Positions 25,854-33,869 of a DNA stretch of 33,869 bases are shown here, piece by piece. Every line of letters starts with the position of its first letter. The stretch's first letter is position 1. The notes below the pieces were generated by a model that saw nothing but the letters and a program-made list of their open reading frames with translations, did not search any database and had not been told where the DNA came from. Made by a program: the position numbers and the translations under genes. Source of the DNA: Endomicrobiia bacterium (GTDB lineage Bacteria; Elusimicrobiota; Endomicrobiia; DTEH01); the NCBI GenBank assembly GCA_025060535.1, contig JANXCA010000013.1:1-33869 (forward strand). The letters run 5' to 3'.

Positions 25854-26485
25854 TAGCTTAATATGATACTTTTAATTTTATTAGTCAAACTCTCAATACT
25901 TTCAGTAGCATCTACATCTATAAGAATTTTCTTGTAATAGTCTATCAAAGAAGCTGTCTCTTTTTTATAAACCTCTATTCTTTTTTTAATAGTCTCAATT
26001 TTATCATCTTCTCTTATTATTAGTTCAACTTCACAATCATCACATAAATTTTCTTTTTTGGGTCTAAGAGTAAGTATATTATAAATTCTACCACACTTAG
26101 GACAACTTCTTCTTGAAGATAACCTTTTTATTATTTCTTCATCAGAAATATTAAAATAAATCACAACATCTAACAACTCCCCATCTAAAAACTCTTCTAA
26201 TAGTTTAGCTTGATTTAAATTCCTAGGAAAACCATCTAAAAGAAAATTTTTTTTATCTAAAACTAACTTTATTGCTTCAAACACTATTTCATCAGGAACT
26301 AAAAGTCCACTTTGAACATAAAACTTAATTTTCTCAGCAATTTCTGCTGGATTGTTTTCTTTAATAATCCTTCTAAAAATTTCTCCTGGTGAAATATGAT
26401 TTAAACCTAAATCTTTAGAAACCATCTGGGCTTGTGTACCCTTACCACTTCCAGGAGGACCTAAAAAAATTATTTTTGTTTTCAT
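25853..26485 (-). CDS. adk: adenylate kinase, zinc-lid form
   Basis: Adk interconverts ATP plus AMP and two ADP. The 210-residue product has the P-loop GPPGSGKGT at 9-17, the AMP-binding DGFPR at 84-88, and a long lid domain with four cysteines (Cys128, Cys131, Cys148, Cys151) that would hold zinc, as in Gram-positive and thermophile enzymes. It lies 12 bases after secY and overlaps map by one base, the usual secY-adk-map arrangement. Confidence 0.97.
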   Translation of the reverse strand: MKTKIIFLGPPGSGKGTQAQMVSKDLGLNHISPGEIFRRIIKENNPAEIAEKIKFYVQSGLLVPDEIVFEAIKLVLDKKNFLLDGFPRNLNQAKLLEEFLDGELLDVVIYFNISDEEIIKRLSSRRSCPKCGRIYNILTLRPKKENLCDDCEVELIIREDDKIETIKKRIEVYKKETASLIDYYKKILIDVDATESIESLTNKIKSIILS

Positions 26486-26497
26486 ATCAAAATCTAA

Positions 26498-27826
26498 TTA
26501 TCTAATGTTAAACCATCTACCCTTAATTTTTATGTCTTTAGCAAAGCCTTCATAGTGTCGCATCAATAAATGTGATTCTATCTGACCAACAGTATCTAAT
26601 GCAACACCTATAGCTATAAGTATAGTAGTACCTCCAAAATAAAACGGAGCATTAAACCATTTTCTTAATAAATCAGGTAAAATCGCCACAACCACTACGG
26701 CTAAAGCTCCTCCTATGGTTATTCTTTCTAATACATACTGAATATATTTTGCTGTAGGCTCACCAGGACGAATACCAGGAATAAATCCACCCCACTTCTT
26801 CATATTATCTGCTAAATCTTGAGGATTTAAAATAATTGAGTTATAAAAATAACAGAAAAATATTATTAAACCTGCATATAAAATTTCATATAATCCTGTA
26901 CCTGGAGTCCAAAATGATGAAATTTTTTGTGCCCAAGTCGCATTTGGAAAAAACTGTAAAATCGTAAGAGGTGCTGTTAAAAGTGAAACTGCAAAAATTA
27001 CTGCTATCACACCTGCTGTATCCACCCTTAGCGGCAAAAATGTTGATGCTCCACCATACATCCTACGCCCAATTATCCGTTTTGCATACTGTACAGGAAT
27101 TCGTCTCTGAGCAGTTTCTAACCAAACAACTCCAACAACAGTAGCAGCTATTATTACTATCAAAATTAAAGCAGTAATAAATCCTAACTCTTCTGCATAT
27201 ATCAGCTGAAAAAAGTTCCTTATAGAACCCGGTAAACGATCTACTATCCCAGCAAAGATTAATAAAGAAATCCCATTACCTATTCCCATCTCAGTAATCT
27301 GCTCCCCTAACCACATCACAAACATAGTCCCCGTAACTAAAGTTATAACTGTCAAAAAGATAAATCTAAAAGAAGTATCCATAACCACTGATTCTTGCCC
27401 TCTAACAGGCATATGCATAATCATAGTAGTTAATCCAATAGATTGAATCGTAGCTAATAAAAGAGTAGCATATCTGGTAATCTGATTTATTTTTCTTCTC
27501 CCAGACTCTCCTTCTTTGGCAAGTTGATCTAAATATGGTATCATATGAGCACCTTGGAGTAAAGACATTATTATAGAAGCATTAATATAAGGCATAATAC
27601 CTAAAGCTAAAATAGATAATCTACTCATCGCTCCACCAGAAAAAATATCTAAAAAACCTAAAAGTCCACCACGATTAGCATCAAACAACACCTTTAATGC
27701 CTGAGGATTTACTCCAGGCAAAGGAATTGCTGCACCTATTCTAAAAATCGCTAAAGCACCTAAAGTAAATAAAATTTTATTTCTAAGTTCTGTAATTTTA
27801 AATATATCAATAATCGAGTTGAACAT
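26498..27826 (-). CDS. secY: preprotein translocase channel subunit SecY
   Basis: SecY is the membrane pore through which Sec substrates leave the cytoplasm or enter the membrane. The 442-residue product has ten hydrophobic segments and conserved blocks: PLPGVNPQAL near the N-terminus, SIIMSLLQG, GNGISLLIFAGI, FYNSIILNPQDLADNMKKWGGFIPGIRPG, and the cytoplasmic VPVQYAKRIIGR-type loop (here IPVQYAKRIIGRRMYGG). Its start lies within the last 20 bases of rplO, suggesting coupled translation. Confidence 0.98.
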   Translation of the reverse strand: MFNSIIDIFKITELRNKILFTLGALAIFRIGAAIPLPGVNPQALKVLFDANRGGLLGFLDIFSGGAMSRLSILALGIMPYINASIIMSLLQGAHMIPYLDQLAKEGESGRRKINQITRYATLLLATIQSIGLTTMIMHMPVRGQESVVMDTSFRFIFLTVITLVTGTMFVMWLGEQITEMGIGNGISLLIFAGIVDRLPGSIRNFFQLIYAEELGFITALILIVIIAATVVGVVWLETAQRRIPVQYAKRIIGRRMYGGASTFLPLRVDTAGVIAVIFAVSLLTAPLTILQFFPNATWAQKISSFWTPGTGLYEILYAGLIIFFCYFYNSIILNPQDLADNMKKWGGFIPGIRPGEPTAKYIQYVLERITIGGALAVVVVAILPDLLRKWFNAPFYFGGTTILIAIGVALDTVGQIESHLLMRHYEGFAKDIKIKGRWFNIR

Positions 27827-28289
27827 AGTTATACCCAGAGTTTTTTATTATTTCTAACACACTCTTTGAAAATTTATGTGCATATAGTGTAATGCTATAA
27901 GAAGGAAGTTTTATCTTTTCTTTGTCTCTTACTAAAATCTTAAATGGTTTGTTTATTGATTTTAAAATATTATATTCCTTTAAAACTTTAGCATCTATAT
28001 CTTTAATATCTTTTGGTATCTTCTCAATAATATCTTCTAAAAAAACCTCTTGAAACTCTACAGAAAACTTCTTATTTGAAAAACCATATTTTGGTATTCT
28101 CCTTAATAAAGGCATCTGACCACCTTCAAAACCAGGATTTTTACCTTCACCAGAACGAGATCTTTGTCCTTTCATACCACGAGTGGAACCACTTCCTCCA
28201 TGACCACTACCTTCACCACACCCTATGCGTTTTCTTCTATGCTTACTACCAGGCTTAGGTGATAAATTTGATAAAGAAATCATAGCCAT
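27807..28289 (-). CDS. rplO: 50S ribosomal protein L15
   Basis: L15 is a late-assembly protein of the large subunit. The 160-residue product shows LSPKPGSKHRRKRIGCGEGS, then GMKGQRSRSG and FEGGQMPLLRRIPKYGF. GGAG lies eight bases before the ATG. The 23-base space between rpsE and this gene has no room for rpmD (L30), which usually stands here. The end overlaps the secY start by 20 bases. Confidence 0.97.
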   Translation of the reverse strand: MAMISLSNLSPKPGSKHRRKRIGCGEGSGHGGSGSTRGMKGQRSRSGEGKNPGFEGGQMPLLRRIPKYGFSNKKFSVEFQEVFLEDIIEKIPKDIKDIDAKVLKEYNILKSINKPFKILVRDKEKIKLPSYSITLYAHKFSKSVLEIIKNSGYNYVQLDY

Positions 28290-28312
28290 TTTTAAATCTC
28301 CTTCAAATAATT

Positions 28313-28873
28313 TTACTGTTGTCTTGCAAGATTTATCTCTTCTATCGTTCTTAATTGTTTTAACGCTTCAAATGCAGCAGAAACTACATTTATTGGATTT
28401 GTAGAACCAATAACTTTAGTAACTACATTTTTAACACCAGCTGCATCCATAACAGCTCTCAATGTGAGTCCAGCTATAACTCCTGTTCCTTTTTTAGCAG
28501 GTTTTAATAAAACTTTACTAGCTCCAAATTTACCCATAACCTCATGTGGAATCGTGTCATTTACTATCTTAACTTTTAACAAATTCTTCATAGCTTTCCT
28601 TGCTGCTTTATCTATTGCAGCAGGAACTTCTTTTGCTTTACCTATAGCGAAACCAACTAAGCCCTCTTTGTTACCAACAACAACCACTACCGAAAAAGAC
28701 AATCTCTTACCACCCTTTAATACTTTCGCAACTCTTCTTATTGAAACAACATATTTCTCAAATTGTTTCTCTTCTTCAACAGTACTTAATACTTCCTCTT
28801 CTGATGAATAAACTTCTTGTTGTTCTTCTTCATCTAAAACATTACTGCTTACTCCATTTCTTACTTTCATCAT
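28313..28873 (-). CDS. rpsE: 30S ribosomal protein S5
   Basis: S5 helps decoding accuracy and mRNA unwinding at the entry channel. I use the ATG at 28873, giving 186 residues. A TTG at 28882 in the same frame lies only three bases behind the AGGAG and is a poorer start. The double-stranded RNA-binding half (VVVVVGNKEGLVGFAIGKAK) and the C-terminal half (KPAKKGTGVIAGLTLRAVMD, then VIGSTNPINVVSAAFEAL) are standard. The N-terminus carries an acidic extension of about 35 residues (DEEEQQEVYSSEEEVLSTVE) that the common S5 lacks or has much shorter. Confidence 0.96.
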   Translation of the reverse strand: MMKVRNGVSSNVLDEEEQQEVYSSEEEVLSTVEEEKQFEKYVVSIRRVAKVLKGGKRLSFSVVVVVGNKEGLVGFAIGKAKEVPAAIDKAARKAMKNLLKVKIVNDTIPHEVMGKFGASKVLLKPAKKGTGVIAGLTLRAVMDAAGVKNVVTKVIGSTNPINVVSAAFEALKQLRTIEEINLARQQ

Positions 28874-28903
28874 AAACCCCAATTACTCCTTCTTTGTAAA
28901 ATT

Positions 28904-29278
28904 TTAAAATTCTATACCAACACTCCTTAATCCTTCAGCTAAAGCTTGAATCCTTCCTATATATTTTCTTCCATTACGATCAAAAACAATTTTTTTAATT
29001 CCCAATTTAGTTAACTTTTCACCTAAATGAATACCTACTATTTTGGCTTTTTCAGTTTTGGTCTTATTTTCTAACTGTTGTCTTATCTGTTTACAAAGCG
29101 TAGAACAGCTTGCTATAGTATGTCCTCTTTCATCATCTATAGCTTGAGCATATATATGTTTTAAACTTCTATAAACACTCACCCTAGGCCTTTCTTTTGT
29201 ACCAAATATCTTTTTGCGTATAGAAAGTTTTCTTCTTTGTAGTCTTATCTTAGGTAATATAGCTTCTCTAATATTCAT
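28904..29278 (-). CDS. rplR: 50S ribosomal protein L18
   Basis: L18 binds 5S rRNA and joins it to the large subunit. The 124-residue product has the basic start RRKLSIRKKIFGTKERPRVS, followed by VYRSLKHIYAQAIDDERGHT, IVGIHLGEKL and the closing DRNGRKYIGRIQALAEGLR. It lies between rplF (three-base gap) and rpsE. Nothing unusual is seen. Confidence 0.97.
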   Translation of the reverse strand: MNIREAILPKIRLQRRKLSIRKKIFGTKERPRVSVYRSLKHIYAQAIDDERGHTIASCSTLCKQIRQQLENKTKTEKAKIVGIHLGEKLTKLGIKKIVFDRNGRKYIGRIQALAEGLRSVGIEF

Positions 29279-29281
29279 TGA

Positions 29282-29848
29282 TTATCTTTTACCTCCTGAA
29301 GATGCTATAGCAGCTTTTCCAAGTTTACGAATTATGTATTCATCCTTATACTTTATCCCTGTACCTTTATAGGGTTCAGGGGGTTTTAAACTCCTTATTT
29401 CAGCAGCAACCTGCCCAACTAAATACTTGTCTACTCCAAAAATAGTTATCTCCTGTCCCTTTTGATCTATGGTAACCTTTATTCCTTTAGGAATATTATA
29501 AACTACAGGATGTGAAAAACCTAACTTGAATAAAATTTTATCACCTTGAAGTTGTGCTTGATAACCGACTCCTACTATCTCTAATACTTTCTTATATCCT
29601 TCTGTCACACCCTTAACTATATTCCGAATAAGAGCAAAGTATAATCCAGAATACATCCTACTTTCTTTACTATCATCTTTTTTCTTAACATAGATGTGAT
29701 TCCCTTCTTTAATTATTTCTACATATTTATACATCTTAATATCTAAACTTAAACTACCTTGGGGTCCCTCTATCTTTACAACATTATTTTCAAACGAAAA
29801 CTTCACATTATCTGGAATAATTATTGGTTTTCTAGCTAATTTGCTCAT
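29282..29848 (-). CDS. rplF: 50S ribosomal protein L6
   Basis: L6 sits near the factor-binding site of the large subunit. The 188-residue product shows two related halves and the signature near the C-terminus (RSLKPPEPYKGTGIKYKDE). The early KPIIIPDNVKFSFENNVVKI and the GVTEGYKKVLEIVGVGYQAQ block are typical. The tail after GIKYKDEYI is slightly longer than common and basic. Confidence 0.97.
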   Translation of the reverse strand: MSKLARKPIIIPDNVKFSFENNVVKIEGPQGSLSLDIKMYKYVEIIKEGNHIYVKKKDDSKESRMYSGLYFALIRNIVKGVTEGYKKVLEIVGVGYQAQLQGDKILFKLGFSHPVVYNIPKGIKVTIDQKGQEITIFGVDKYLVGQVAAEIRSLKPPEPYKGTGIKYKDEYIIRKLGKAAIASSGGKR

Positions 29849-29879
29849 AACTTTTAAACTCCATATTTTAATTTTTTAT

Positions 29880-30272
29880 TTACCTAACATAACATATTAC
29901 TTCTCCACCAACTTTTAATTCTTTAGCCTTTTTATCAGTAATTACTCCTTTAGGAGTAGTTAATATGTATACTGTAATATTGTCACTTTTTAAATCTTTA
30001 TAACTTCTATAAATTCTTCTACCAGGCTTTGAAACTCTCACTATCTCTCTAATTACAGATTCATTATTTGGAGTATATTTCAAAAACACTCTAATATAAC
30101 TTTTATTATTTACAGAATCTACTTTCTTATAATTAGCAATAAAACCCTCTTCTTTTAATATACGAATTATCTCAAGTTTTAATTTTGAATACAAAATATC
30201 CACCTTATCTTTTTTAACCAAGGTAGCATTTCTTATGGCTGTCAACATATCAGCTATCACATCACTACTCAT
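29880..30272 (-). CDS. rpsH: 30S ribosomal protein S8
   Basis: S8 binds the central domain of 16S rRNA and in E. coli represses the spc operon. The 130-residue product opens with VIADMLTAIRNATLVKK. Its C-terminal signature is altered toward the end (YILTTPKGVITDKKAKELKV, then GGEVICYVR) but is clearly S8. It lies 37 bases after rpsZ and 31 bases before rplF. Confidence 0.97.
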   Translation of the reverse strand: MSSDVIADMLTAIRNATLVKKDKVDILYSKLKLEIIRILKEEGFIANYKKVDSVNNKSYIRVFLKYTPNNESVIREIVRVSKPGRRIYRSYKDLKSDNITVYILTTPKGVITDKKAKELKVGGEVICYVR

Positions 30273-30309
30273 ATTAAATCCTCCCTATAACTAATTTAAA
30301 TTATTTTTA

Positions 30310-30495
30310 TTACCAACTTGCTTTCCTTACTCCAGGAAGTTCTCCTCTGTGAGCCAAGTTTCTAAAACATATCCTACATATTCCAAAATCACGAATAAAA
30401 CCCCTAGGTCTACCACAAATTCTACATCTATTTCTATATCTTACAGCGTATTTCGGTGTTTTACGCATCTTTGCTAAATCAGCATGTGTAGCCAT
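30310..30495 (-). CDS. rpsZ: 30S ribosomal protein S14, short zinc form (type Z)
   Basis: The 61-residue product is the short, zinc-binding version of S14, with Cys24, Cys27, Cys40 and Cys43 in [11 protein letters not shown] and GICRICFRN, and the ending [12 protein letters not shown]14 is a head protein of the small subunit. Long zinc-free S14 types are about 100 residues. The location between rplE and rpsH is standard. Confidence 0.97.
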   Translation of the reverse strand: MATHADLAKMRKTPKYAVRYRNRCRICGRPRGFIRDFGICRICFRNLAHRGELPGVRKASW

Positions 30496-30518
30496 AATAT
30501 AATTACCTCTCTTAAAAA

Positions 30519-31088
30519 TTAATTTTTTCTAAATGGAAAACCAAAAAGTGATAGCAACTCTTTTGCCTCTTGATCAGTTTTAGCAGAAGTTACTATAGTA
30601 ATATTCATACCACGCACACGATCAGATTTTTCAACACTCACTTCAGGGAAAATATATTGCTCAGTAATTCCTAAATTATAATTCCCTCTACCATCAAATC
30701 CATCGGGAGATATCCCATGAAAGTCTTTTATCTTTGGCAAAGCAATATATATTAACCTATCTATAAATTCATACATTCTGTCCCCTCTTAACGTAACTTT
30801 TAAACCTATCGGCATACCTTTTTTAATTTTAAAATTAGATATTGCTTTTTTTGCTCTACATATTTTGGGTTTCTGCCCAGTAATCATAGATAACTCTTCC
30901 ATAGCAATATCTAAAGCTTTTATATTTTCTTTAGCTTCATTTACACTCATACTTATTACAACTTTCTCTAACTTGGGGACTTGATGTATATTCTTATAAT
31001 TTAACTTTTTCATCAACTGAGGTAAAATAACTTCTTTATATAATTTTTTTAATCTAGGTATATAATCATTTTTTATTGTTTTTTTCAT
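30519..31088 (-). CDS. rplE: 50S ribosomal protein L5
   Basis: L5 binds 5S rRNA and contacts P-site tRNA and S13. The 189-residue product shows [37 protein letters not shown], and the later [17 protein letters not shown] with [20 protein letters not shown]. It is a few residues longer at the N-terminus than the common 180. It lies 24 bases after rplX. Confidence 0.98.
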   Translation of the reverse strand: MKKTIKNDYIPRLKKLYKEVILPQLMKKLNYKNIHQVPKLEKVVISMSVNEAKENIKALDIAMEELSMITGQKPKICRAKKAISNFKIKKGMPIGLKVTLRGDRMYEFIDRLIYIALPKIKDFHGISPDGFDGRGNYNLGITEQYIFPEVSVEKSDRVRGMNITIVTSAKTDQEAKELLSLFGFPFRKN

Positions 31089-31112
31089 AAAAGTTAACCC
31101 TTAAAGAGAAAT

Positions 31113-31421
31113 CTAAACTATTATCTCCTTACATTTTTTACAATATCTCACCTTTTCACCAGTTTGTAAAAACTTAAATCCTACTCTAGTAGGCTGACTA
31201 CACTTAGGACATATCAACTTCACTTTAGATATATGTATCGGCATTTCTATCTCCCTAATACCTCCAGGATTATTCTGTGTAGGACGAAAATGTTTCTTGG
31301 CTATGTTAACTTTTGAAACAATAACTTTATCATTACCAATTACCTTTATAACTTCTCCTTTTTTTCCTTTATCTTTTCCAGATAATACCATCACAATATC
31401 TTTTTTCTTTATCTTTCTCAT
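31113..31421 (-). CDS. rplX: 50S ribosomal protein L24, with zinc ribbon
   Basis: L24 starts large-subunit assembly and lies at the exit tunnel. The 102-residue product has the KOW motif (KDIVMVLSGKDKGKKGEV, about residues 7-24), then NIAKKHFRPTQNNPGGI. A C-terminal pair of CxxC motifs (Cys71, Cys74, Cys94, Cys97) probably binds zinc. It lies 33 bases after rplN. Confidence 0.97.
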   Translation of the reverse strand: MRKIKKKDIVMVLSGKDKGKKGEVIKVIGNDKVIVSKVNIAKKHFRPTQNNPGGIREIEMPIHISKVKLICPKCSQPTRVGFKFLQTGEKVRYCKKCKEIIV

Positions 31422-31454
31422 CTTTAAAATATCTCCTTAAATAGAAAACATTAT

Positions 31455-31820
31455 CTAAACAACTTCTGGGGCTAAAGATATAATTTTTAAAAATTTATTT
31501 TCTCTTAACTCTCTTGCTACAGGACCAAAAATACGAGTACCTTTAGGTTCGTTATTGTTATCAACTATTACACAAGCATTTTCATCAAACTTTAGATAAG
31601 AACCGTCTTTTCTTCTTATCTGCTTAACAGTTCTAACAATTACAGCTCTTACAACCTCTCCTGGTTTTATAACAGCATCAGGAGTAGCTTCTTTAACAGA
31701 AACCACTATCACTTCTCCTATCTCTGCATAAAGTTTATTTTTCCCCAAAGACTGAATACACATAACTTTTTTTACACCAGTGTTGTCTGCTACAGATAAC
31801 ATTGAACGTTTTTGAATCAT
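31455..31820 (-). CDS. rplN: 50S ribosomal protein L14
   Basis: L14 forms part of an intersubunit bridge and is the docking site of the silencing factor RsfS. The 121-residue product has the typical start [19 protein letters not shown], followed by [14 protein letters not shown]-like sequence ([20 protein letters not shown]) and the end [14 protein letters not shown]. It follows rpsQ by 11 bases. Confidence 0.98.
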   Translation of the reverse strand: MIQKRSMLSVADNTGVKKVMCIQSLGKNKLYAEIGEVIVVSVKEATPDAVIKPGEVVRAVIVRTVKQIRRKDGSYLKFDENACVIVDNNNEPKGTRIFGPVARELRENKFLKIISLAPEVV

Positions 31821-31831
31821 ATCAAAACTCC

Positions 31832-32071
31832 TTACTTCAAAACTTCAATTATTTCCCAACGTTTCAATTTTGAAATTGGTCTTGTCAATTTTATTTTAAC
31901 TTTATCTCCAACTTTAGTAATATTATTTTCATCATGTGCATAGTACTTCTTAAATCTTTTAATTGTTTTCTCATACTTCGGTACTCTTACTAAACGTTCT
32001 ACTTTTACAACTCTCGTCTTATTCATTTTATCTGAAACAACGATACCAATTCGAGTAACCATGACTCCCAT
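31832..32071 (-). CDS. rpsQ: 30S ribosomal protein S17
   Basis: S17 is an early-assembly OB-fold protein of the small subunit body. I choose the ATG at 32071 (79 residues). A TTG at 32083 in the same frame is only one base from the AGGAGG, which is too close, and an ATG at 32062 is a third option. The core [20 protein letters not shown] and the [19 protein letters not shown] ending identify the family. It lies in the usual place between rpmC and rplN. Confidence 0.95.
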   Translation of the reverse strand: MGVMVTRIGIVVSDKMNKTRVVKVERLVRVPKYEKTIKRFKKYYAHDENNITKVGDKVKIKLTRPISKLKRWEIIEVLK

Positions 32072-32104
32072 AGATTTGATCAACCCTCCTAACTTTATTA
32101 TTAA

Positions 32105-32311
32105 TTATACTTTTAAACCGTATTTTTGCCTTAATAAGGTGTTTATTCTTGCTATATCTCTTCTTAAATTTCTTAATTCTAAAGGATTTTTTAATTTTAC
32201 TATTTTATGCTTCATTTTTAACTCAAAGTATTTTTTCTTTAAATCATTAAGTCTTAATAATAACTCTTCTTTCGTTAAATTTTTTATAGCTTCCCACTCA
32301 TTTTTTTTCAT
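32105..32311 (-). CDS. rpmC: 50S ribosomal protein L29
   Basis: L29 is a two-helix protein near the tunnel exit, where it helps bind trigger factor and SRP. The 68-residue product has the family pattern LTKEELLLRLNDLKKKYFEL and the motif LRNLRRDIARINTLLRQK. Its ATG overlaps the rplP stop (ATGA). Confidence 0.96.
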   Translation of the reverse strand: MKKNEWEAIKNLTKEELLLRLNDLKKKYFELKMKHKIVKLKNPLELRNLRRDIARINTLLRQKYGLKV

Positions 32312-32721
32312 ATATTTTCTCTCGTTACAACTTTAGTCTTTAATGGCAATTTAAAAGATGCTTGCCTTAAAGCTTCTAGTGCATCTGCCTTAGATAATCC
32401 TTCAATCTCAAATAATATCCTTCCTTTCTTAACTCTAGCACACCAATAAGCTGGATCACCTTTACCTTTACCCATTCTTGTCTCAGCAGGTTTTTTAGTT
32501 ACGGATAAATCCGGAAATATCCTTATCCACATCTTCCCACCATGCTTTAGAAATCTAGAAATTGTTAATCTACAAGCCTCAATTTGTCTCTGTGTAATAT
32601 AACCAGATTCCAACGTTTTTAATCCATAATCACCAAAATTCAACTCCTTAGCTCCTTCAGAAATTCCTTTAGATCTCAATAAGTGATGTTTTCTATATTT
32701 TACTCTACTGGGCATCAACAT
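32308..32721 (-). CDS. rplP: 50S ribosomal protein L16
   Basis: L16 organises the A-site region of the large subunit. The 137-residue product shows MPSRVKYRKHHLLR, FGDYGLKTLESGYITQRQIE, MWIRIFPDLSVTKKPAETRM and GKGKGDPAYWCARVKKG. GGAGG lies 12 bases before the ATG used. Its stop overlaps the rpmC start by four bases. Confidence 0.98.
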   Translation of the reverse strand: MLMPSRVKYRKHHLLRSKGISEGAKELNFGDYGLKTLESGYITQRQIEACRLTISRFLKHGGKMWIRIFPDLSVTKKPAETRMGKGKGDPAYWCARVKKGRILFEIEGLSKADALEALRQASFKLPLKTKVVTRENI

Positions 32722-32755
32722 AGTATTTTATTACCTCCTCCACCTCATTAAACCA

Positions 32756-33454
32756 TTAAGAAGTAGGTTTTTTAAAAAGAATCTCATTTATCTTACCTTG
32801 CCTTGCTAATTCCTGTTCTTCTTTTGTTAATAATTCTTTCAAAAATATCCACACTTTTATACCAATTTTACCCTTTTTAATTATTGCTTCAGAAAATCCA
32901 TACTCTATATAACACCTAAAAGTATTAGTAGGTACTCTTCCTTCACGAAACCACTCACTGCGAGCTATCTCTGCACCAGCTAATCTACCACTTATACGAA
33001 CTTTTATTCCTAACGCTCCAGCCTCCATTGACCTCGCAATAGCATTTTTTATTACACGTTTATAATTCATATTTTTCTCAACAGCTAATGCAATAAAATC
33101 AGCTACACATTGAGCATTTAAGGAGGAATGCTCTATCTCTGTTACCTTTATTGAAACTTTTTCAACACCAGTATATTCTTTTATTTCTTTAGTAATCTCA
33201 CTGATATTTTCTCCACCTCTTCCTATTATAATTCCAGGTCTCACTGCATGAATATCTATAAGAAGTTGATCTCCAGTACGTTCTATAATAACTTTAGGAA
33301 GAATAGCTTGCCTATAATTTGTTTTTATATAAGTCCTAATAAAGTGATCCTGTTCAACATATTCAGGGGTAGTCCTAAAATCTACAAACCACCTAGAATC
33401 CCAACTCTCTATAAAACCTAATCTGTTTGCTTTTGGTGGTACTTTTTGTCCCAT
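32756..33454 (-). CDS. rpsC: 30S ribosomal protein S3
   Basis: S3 forms the mRNA entry channel with S4 and S5. The 232-residue product opens with MGQKVPPKANRLGFIESWDS. It contains the KH domain (RPGIIIGRGGENISEITKE, about residues 70-90) and the C-terminal block ISGRLAGAEIARSEWFREGR. It ends with a short tail about residue 205-232. It lies 22 bases after rplV. Confidence 0.98.
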   Translation of the reverse strand: MGQKVPPKANRLGFIESWDSRWFVDFRTTPEYVEQDHFIRTYIKTNYRQAILPKVIIERTGDQLLIDIHAVRPGIIIGRGGENISEITKEIKEYTGVEKVSIKVTEIEHSSLNAQCVADFIALAVEKNMNYKRVIKNAIARSMEAGALGIKVRISGRLAGAEIARSEWFREGRVPTNTFRCYIEYGFSEAIIKKGKIGIKVWIFLKELLTKEEQELARQGKINEILFKKPTS

Positions 33455-33476
33455 ATTCTACTCCTTTTTTAAAAAT

Positions 33477-33806
33477 TTATTTCTCATCACTGACAATAAC
33501 AGTTAAATGAGCAGTTTTCCTTGTAAATAAAGCAGCTCTACCAAATGCTTTTGGCATTATACGCTTTAAGTATGGACCTTTAGTTACATAACAGCTTTTG
33601 ATGTAAAATTTTTCCGGACTTCTTAAAGCTCCCGCATTATTTAAAGCATTTTTAATTGTTTTTTTAATATCTAAACTACATGACTTATTTATATTATCCA
33701 AAATCCTAAAAGCTTCGACAACATTTTTACCACGAATTACTTTCAAAACCTGTGTTATCTTCCTAGGAGAATACCTTATGTAACGTGAATAAGAAATTCC
33801 TTCCAT
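33477..33806 (-). CDS. rplV: 50S ribosomal protein L22
   Basis: L22 lines the peptide exit tunnel, and its beta hairpin lies at the constriction where macrolides bind. The 109-residue product shows YIRYSPRKITQVLKVIRGK and the hairpin region GPYLKRIMPKAFGRAALFTR. AGGAG precedes the ATG by about seven bases. It follows the rpsS stop by 19 bases. Confidence 0.97.
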   Translation of the reverse strand: MEGISYSRYIRYSPRKITQVLKVIRGKNVVEAFRILDNINKSCSLDIKKTIKNALNNAGALRSPEKFYIKSCYVTKGPYLKRIMPKAFGRAALFTRKTAHLTVIVSDEK

Positions 33807-33825
33807 AACTGTTCTCCTAATTATT

Positions 33826-33869
33826 CTATGTTAACTCAGTGGCCTCCTTATGAGCCTCTCCATGGCCAC
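33826..33869 (-). CDS. rpsS: 30S ribosomal protein S19, C-terminal end only
   Basis: The last 44 bases of the window read, on the minus strand, GHGEAHKEATELT followed by a TAG stop at 33826-33828. GH-containing basic or charged tails end S19, and rpsS stands directly before rplV in the S10 operon. The other two frames end sooner. The rest of the gene is outside the window. Identity rests mainly on position plus the short tail. Confidence 0.75.
   Translation of the reverse strand, partial: GHGEAHKEATELT

Noticed and set aside
28464-28811. 115-codon plus-strand open frame
   Set aside because: It lies wholly antisense to rpsE, whose protein is clearly S5.
1-33869. CRISPR arrays, phage genes, insertion sequences, toxin-antitoxin or other defence systems
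   Set aside because: No regularly spaced repeats, transposase-like or defence-like products were seen. All intact genes belong to core or envelope families.

Overview
The window comes from a strongly AT-rich bacterial chromosome. A lipopolysaccharide-type family 9 glycosyltransferase points to a Gram-negative envelope, and a complete MreB-MreC-MreD-PBP2-RodA set points to a rod-shaped cell. The following are what one sees in candidate or deep-branching phyla of the Elusimicrobiota/Omnitrophota kind: a B12-binding radical SAM protein fused to a DUF2344 domain, a TPR-SpoIID protein, a DUF1844 protein, and the mre/rod cluster directly behind the ribosomal superoperon. That placement is inference. 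Nothing in the window names a genus.

Layout. Positions 1-1320 hold no intact gene and look like the decayed remains of a membrane glycosyltransferase (GT39/ArnT-like). Positions 1321-8022 are a tight minus-strand operon: gatA, a class A beta-lactamase-like serine hydrolase, uppP, an M50 protease, trpS, scpA and a GT9 glycosyltransferase. Positions 8139-10860 run on the plus strand: hisG, gltX, a DUF1844 gene and tRNA-Gln(CUG). From 10942 to the right edge everything is again on the minus strand. Read in transcription order from the right, this is the S10/spc/alpha ribosomal superoperon (rpsS end, rplV, rpsC, rplP, rpmC, rpsQ, rplN, rplX, rplE, rpsZ, rpsH, rplF, rplR, rpsE, rplO, secY, adk, map, infA, rpmJ, rpsM, rpsK, rpsD, rpoA, rplQ). 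It is followed without a break by mreB, mreC, mreD, mrdA, rodA, the radical SAM gene and the spoIID-like gene, then tRNA-Ser(CGA), a DUF948 gene, a YtxH gene, tRNA-Phe(GAA) and tRNA-Thr(CGU).

How the parts fit. The right two thirds couple ribosome and RNA polymerase alpha synthesis, Sec translocation and N-terminal methionine removal to the elongation machinery of the cell wall. The left operon adds undecaprenyl phosphate recycling, a penicillin-recognising hydrolase and an LPS-type glycosyltransferase. gatA, gltX and a tRNA-Gln carrying a U1-A72 pair lie close together, which suggests glutaminyl-tRNA is made by the indirect amidation route.

This is mainly a conserved housekeeping region. 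I see no CRISPR array, phage, insertion sequence or defence system. The points most worth a second look are the decayed gene at the left edge, the missing rpmD, the enlarged RodA, the serine hydrolase lacking the usual omega-loop glutamate, the gltX/tRNA-Gln/gatA neighbourhood, and three of four tRNAs having C34 anticodons in an AT-rich genome.
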